A stretch of 64,000 bases of DNA from Heracleum sosnowskyi (lineage: Eukaryota; Streptophyta; Magnoliopsida; Apiales; Apiaceae), in NCBI GenBank assembly GCA_030848705.1, contig CM061245.1, positions 42,536,711-42,600,710 of the forward strand, written 5' to 3'. A model generated the notes under the pieces. The model saw only the letters and a program-made list of their open reading frames with translations, did not search any database and had not been told where the DNA came from. Positions 59,520 to 64,000 of this stretch are shown in pieces. Within the stretch, counting starts at the first letter, position 1. Every line of letters begins with the position of its first letter. A program made the translations under genes and the position numbers.

Positions 59520-60290
59520 ACAGGTTTTAAAAGTTGGACAGGAAGCAAAAATATCGAATTTTAGGAAATTCGATAGTTTTTTCTAAGTACAAAGAAAATT
59601 CTATCGAAATCAATTTTCGATAGTTTTTGAAAAGGAAAAGAAAAACTATCGAAAACAATTCTCGATAGTTTTTGAGGAAAATCTTAAAATAAATCGAAGT
59701 GAATTTAATTAATTCAATATTTAAATTCTCGATAGATTTTGAAATTCAGTAGAAAAAGCATCGAAGTGAACTTAATTAATTCAAATATTAAAGTTCTCGA
59801 TAGTTTTTCTAAAATTAGTTCGATAGTTTTTGGTTTTATTCAGAGAAAAGCCATCGATAGTTTTTAATAAAAAACATTTTAAATTCACTTTTTCAAACAC
59901 TTCGATAGTTTTTGAAAAACTATCGAGGTACAGTTGACGTTTTTGTCCCTCACAAAAAACTATCGATAGTACTAATGAAATCCATCGAACATGAAAGGAC
60001 AATTTTGCCCCTGACAGTTTCATTAAGTATAAAACTATGCCTTAGCTTTTTCTTTTCAGCTTTTACAGATCTAAGGAAAGCTTGTCGAGTTTTATACTTA
60101 CAAACAAAGAGATACAACCAAGAACAGGTACATTCGATAGTTTCTTCAATATTCACTGTGTATTCACTCAGAAAACTCATTTTCATCACAGTAATTTCAC
60201 TTTAACCGTGAAAGTTCTGTTTGTTTGAAATTTAGTTGAGGTGAAAGTTCATTTTGTTTAGAAAAACTATCGACAGTGACTAAGAACTTT
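59520..60290 (+). repeat. CGATAGTTTTT motif array in the Copia B 3' noncoding region
   Basis: At least a dozen copies of CGATAGTTTTT or its reverse AAAAACTATCG lie within ~750 bases, e.g. near 59571, 59617, 59663, 59796, 59819, 59852, 59902, 59917, 59957 and 60263. Several face each other; TTCGATAGTTTTTG at ~59901 pairs with AAAAACTATCGAGG. The same motif marks the U3 of LTRs A and B. It lies between the pol stop and the downstream ORF. Confidence 0.9.
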
Positions 60291-60543
60291 AAGGATTTTG
60301 ATATTACTGAGCTTTGTTGAGATTGTATTGGTTAACCAATTGATTTCTTTAGGAAAAGCACTTGTTAAAAAGTTATCAATTTACAAATTAGGGTTCTTAT
60401 TTTCGAAAATTGTTTTTGGTTAAGGGTTTCATTTTTGAAAAAGGGGTTACTTTGTCAAAAGTTTGGTTGATTAGTAATAATTAACTAAATTTAAGTGAAA
60501 TTAGTTTTGGTTTAAAATTAATTTTTTGGATATTTGAAATAAA

Positions 60544-60690
60544 ATGGCCGGAGAATTTATCGTAACCAAAACTAATCATGTCTCATTTCAGAACTTTCAA
60601 GCCATTACGAACTTACAGTTTCGTGCATGGGCAGAGTTTCTGAACACACGTTCATTAGTGGCATATGCTTTGAGTACTCCCGTAGTCCTT
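60544..60690 (+). pseudogene. extra ORF downstream of Copia B pol, cut by a second Copia
   Basis: An ATG opens a frame of 49 residues (start MAGEFIVTKTNHVSFQNF, later FRAWAEFLNTRSLVAYALS) that runs straight into the LTR at ~60691-60694. It lies ~1.5 kb after pol, where some Sirevirus-type Copia elements carry an additional ORF. I do not recognise its family and infer no function. The remainder should be found beyond the second Copia, outside the window. Confidence 0.55.
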
Positions 60691-60693
60691 TGT

Positions 60694-61250
60694 TGTTAGA
60701 TCAGGATTCAATGACCGTCAGGATCTAGACTCAACTGATCAGGATTGTTGACGTCATCAGTAATGCATAGTCATCAGGATTGCATGATCGTCATGATCAG
60801 GATGAATATCATGACTGGGATCAGGATTGATCATCAGGACTGGAAGCTGATCAGGATTCCTACTTCGAGTTATATTTGGAGTCTAGTTAAATAAGGAAGA
60901 TTATTCTGTCGGTTCCTGGTCTGTAGGAATGCAGCTATCAATTTAGGATATGTTTCAATCTTTGTTATTGATTAGGAATTATCATATAATTGATAGAGAA
61001 GCTGTGTAGTATATAAACACGGTTTAGGTTTTGGTTTAGGAGAACATACCAATCGCATACATGAGTATCTTTGTAACCTAGCAGCTCTCAAGAACATCAG
61101 AATTTCTTGAGAGAGTTTGTAACAGTTTTATATCAGATTTAATAAAGATGTTATTATTCTTTCATATTTGTGATTCATATCTTATTAAGTCAAGAATCTT
61201 ATACAATTGTATTCAACCCCCCTTCTACAATTGTTTATTACTGGGCAACA
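60694..61250 (+). mobile_element. 5' LTR of the second Copia element
   Basis: TGTTAGATCAGG...CTGGGCAACA (TG...CA), ~557 bases. The first ~165 bases hold eight TCAGGA motifs. GTATATAAACACGG at ~61009 is a likely TATA region. A CCCCCCTTCTAC run before the U5 end is like that of LTRs A and B. The left border could instead be 60691 (TGTTGTTAG). A partial inverted copy is at 1-217. An ATTGGTAAAAGC sequence directly after the LTR is a diverged primer-binding site. Confidence 0.85.
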
Positions 61251-61296
61251 ATTGGTAAAAGCAAACTGATTTAAATTTAATCAGATACGATCTAAG

Positions 61297-63609
61297 ATGT
61301 CGACAACCAAGTATGAAAGTATGAAAATTCCCATTCTAAAGAAATCAGAATATCCAACATGGAAGGTAAAGACGCTGATGTACCTGGAGGCTATGGATCC
61401 TGATTATTTGGACAGGATTCGTGATGGACCATATATTCCTACAAGGATCATAGAACGAACAGAATCGGTACCTTAACACTATGTGGTCAAGGCAAAGAGT
61501 GAATGGACTCCAGAAGAAAAAGCTCATGTGCCGAGGGAGCCAAAGATAAAGAACATCCTTCACATTAGTCTTGATGCTGTCATGTCCAACAGAGTGATTG
61601 CATGCAAGTCTGCAAAAGAAATCTGGGATACTCTGGAAACTCAGTGCCAGGGATCTGCATTTGTCAAGAAAAACAGAAGGGCTCTTTTGATTCAAGAATA
61701 TGAACAATTCGATGCTAGACCTGATGAGAGCCTGACTGATTTATATGATAGATTCCTGACACTCCTGAACAGTTTATCTTTAGTTGATAAGGAATATGAA
61801 ACTGAAGATTCAAACACCAAGTTTCTAAGAGCTTTACCTGAAGAATGGGATACACATACCTCGATCATTAGACATCAGTATGATCTAAACAATGTGTCTC
61901 TTGATGAAGTCTATGGAATGCTAAGAACTCATGATCTTGAAGTTCAACAGAGAAAGAATAAGAAAAGCAGCAAGGCGAAGACCATTGCCTTGAATGTAGA
62001 GGCTAAATCAAAAGGAAAAGCAATGAAGGTCTCTAGAAGGAAATCAAGAGTAGATGAGTCAGATCCTGATGACTCTTCATCAGATACTGATGGCAATCTT
62101 GATATCAATACTGATGATGACTCTTCTGACTCAGACATGGAAGAGATGGTTGCTATGATTGTCAGAAACTTCAAAAAGATGAAGTTCAGGAAGGCTAGAA
62201 GACAAGGCAACTTCCAGAAAATGACCTTCAATGCAGACAAAGACAAGCATATCAAAAAGGAAAACAAGGGTAGCAAATTTGACAAGTCAAAGGTTAGATG
62301 CTACAAGTGTAATGGTATGGGTCACTTTGCTTCTGAGTGCAAGAAGACAAAGGCACTCATCACATCAAGCAAGGATTGGATGGACTCTTCCTCAGAATCT
62401 GATACTGAGGTGGTCAACTATGCTCTAATGGCCAATACTGATGATACTGCTATTCCTGATGATAAGGTACTAAATACTGTCTTTGATTTTGATAATGATA
62501 ATGGTTCCGAGTTAAGACGTTTTCTAAAGTCATTGCATATTAGCTTTAGAAGTCAAACTGATGAGAATTCTAGAATCTTATCTGAGATGTCTGAATTTAG
62601 GAAAAGGAATGAGCATCTAGAAGCTGAATTTTCTCATATGCAAAAAGTACAGATAGAATGTGATAATGCTAAACACATGTATTTAGAGATGAAACTCAAA
62701 TGTACTACACTAGAAAAGGATTTAGAATATGCTAATGAGAAAATCATGACCTGGACAGATTCTGGTAGAAAATTTCATGAGATTAATACCTCTAAGAATT
62801 GGAAAGAATGTCTAGGATATAAGTCAGATGAAGATAAGAAATTTAAGGAGAAAAATGTTGTTGATGAGACAGTTAGTCCAAAAACCTATAGACATGTTAT
62901 AGACAAAACCAAATCTCAGATTATTCCTGTTGATTTTGTTTTTGGTAAAGATTCCAATTCAATTTTTGAAAAAGGATCTACTTCTGCTCAAAGTATAAAT
63001 CTTGTAAAGTCTAAACCTGTCTTGAATAAAGTCACTAAGAATGTAGGTTTACTGTCTCAGAAACAACTCAAGGATAAAATCTGTGAGGTTACAGATAAGA
63101 AAAAGGAAGCTACTGTTAACAGAAACAAGAATGGTAAAATTGGGATCAATAAAGAGAATGGTTATAAGTATATCCCTAATGCACCTAGGAAATGTTGTTT
63201 TACCTGTGGTAACTCTAATCATCTTGCCATTGATTGTAAAAAGAGTTTAAAAAAAAGTACTGAAATTCCTATTTCTGATGTCAGGAGTAGATCAGTATTT
63301 TATAAACCACAGAAGTCCTGTTTTCATTGTCGTAGTATATGGCATTCTATTTATACTTGTGCAGAATACCATGATTTGTACTATAAATTTTATGATCCAT
63401 TGCCTAAGTTTGATAAATGTACAAAGTCTGGTAGAATTGAGAATGTCACAGTGAAGCATGCTTTTGTTAATACTGATACTGACAAAGCAAATCCTGATGG
63501 AGTAAATCCTGTCAGGACTGCTAAAGTCAAAAAGTCTTCTGCTGCTGAAATTAATAAATTGCATGGAAAAGGAACCCAACATATATGGGTTCCTAAATGT
63601 TCTAACTAG
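61297..63609 (+). pseudogene. second Copia Gag, one internal stop, three zinc knuckles
   Basis: The frame from MSTTKYESMKIPIL at 61297 to the TAG at 63607 is 770 codons with a single stop, TAA at 61474-61476, between SVP and HYVVKAKSEW; CAA (Gln) is the likely original codon. The N-terminal gag domain has KSAKEIWDTLETQCQG, then ESLTDLYDRFLTLLNSL. An Asp/Ser-rich stretch is followed by a CCHC knuckle CYKCNGMGHFASEC (~residue 333). A coiled-coil-like region is followed by a second (CFTCGNSNHLAIDC, ~631) and a third (CFHCRSIWHSIYTC, ~674). It ends HIWVPKCSN. The layout parallels Gag B, so the two belong to related lineages. Confidence 0.9.
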
Positions 63610-63625
63610 TGTGTTTCTATTCTGA

Positions 63626-64000
63626 TTGCAGGGAAAAAGGAAAAATGTGTAAGTCATGGATAGTGGATGCTCTGTGCACATGACTGGAAACAAGGCCCTG
63701 TTATCAGAATATGAGGAAAAAGCTGGCCCAACTGTGTCTTATGGAGATGGCAACATTGGACAAACTTTGGGATATGGCAATATAATCATTGGAAATGTCA
63801 TCATTGAAAAAGTAGCTCTAGTGAAGGGACTAAAACACAATCTGTTGAGTATTAGTCAAATCACTAACAGAGGTTATCATGTCAACTTCTATTCCACACA
63901 TTGTGAAGTAGTCAGCAAAGAAACAGGAAAGATAGCACTGACTGGCTACATGCATGGTAACATATATGAAGCCAACATTCTCTCAAATACCGATGACTCC
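63626..64000 (+). pseudogene. second Copia pol, protease start, runs off window
   Basis: Pol opens at TTGCAGGG, 17 bases after the gag stop and in a different frame. It has the protease motif MDSGCSVHMTGNK at ~63656 and then HNLLSISQITNRGYHVNF. An in-frame TAA lies at 63650-63652, just before the motif, where the relative in element B has Trp. The region continues past the window end, so integrase and RT are not seen. Confidence 0.85.

Noticed and set aside
59781..60205. ORFs of 79-97 aa on both strands
   Set aside because: They are created by the repeated CGATAGTTTTT motif and AT-rich DNA after pol; no domain.
1..64000. A novel defence, toxin or biosynthetic gene cluster
   Set aside because: Only three host genes are visible and all belong to known families; the remaining coding DNA is retrotransposon. 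The most notable arrangement is the linked GPI transamidase subunits.

Overview
This is nuclear DNA from a flowering plant, very probably a eudicot. It is AT-rich, has intron-split genes with GT/AG borders, and is dominated by LTR retrotransposons, Helitrons, SINEs and MITEs. The repeat style would suit an asterid such as an Apiaceae species, but that is a guess. I see no bacterial genes, CRISPR array, rRNA or genuine tRNA gene.

Left part (1-28.5 kb): three conserved host genes, each with an exon model that stays in frame. They are PIG-T/GPI16 (plus strand, 6732-10763, 5 exons, 657 aa), a small SAM-domain protein (plus strand, 11465-14716, 6 exons, about 198 aa) and PIG-S/GPI17 (minus strand, 28512-21994, 13 exons, 600 aa). 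PIG-T and PIG-S are two subunits of one ER membrane complex, GPI transamidase, which attaches GPI anchors to secretory proteins. From memory, Arabidopsis has the same trio as close neighbours (AT3G07140, AT3G07170, AT3G07180), so this looks like an ancient conserved gene neighbourhood. The gap between the SAM gene and PIG-S is filled by Helitrons and a MITE.

Middle (28.5-46 kb): AT-rich repeat arrays at 29.3-31.3 and 31.4-33.5 kb, the second split by a complete non-autonomous Helitron. Then comes a decayed Ty3/Gypsy (Tat-like) pol with its 3' LTR, Helitron ends, a cluster of five tRNA-derived SINE copies (39.9-41.6 kb), a MITE and degenerate LTR-like sequence.

Right part (46-64 kb): a nest of LTR retrotransposons. 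A large LTR beginning TGTGACGCC is broken by Copia element A (LTR plus gag start). A's gag is broken by Copia element B, of the same family. B's pol is broken by a 3,300-bp solo LTR of the TGTGACGCC family, flanked by GTAAG duplications. B's extra downstream ORF is broken by a second Copia family, which runs off the window end. A fragment of that second family's LTR also forms the left edge of the window, in the opposite orientation.

The host genes look intact. All the retroelements with coding capacity carry stops, truncations or insertions and look dead, apart from the largely open gag ORFs.
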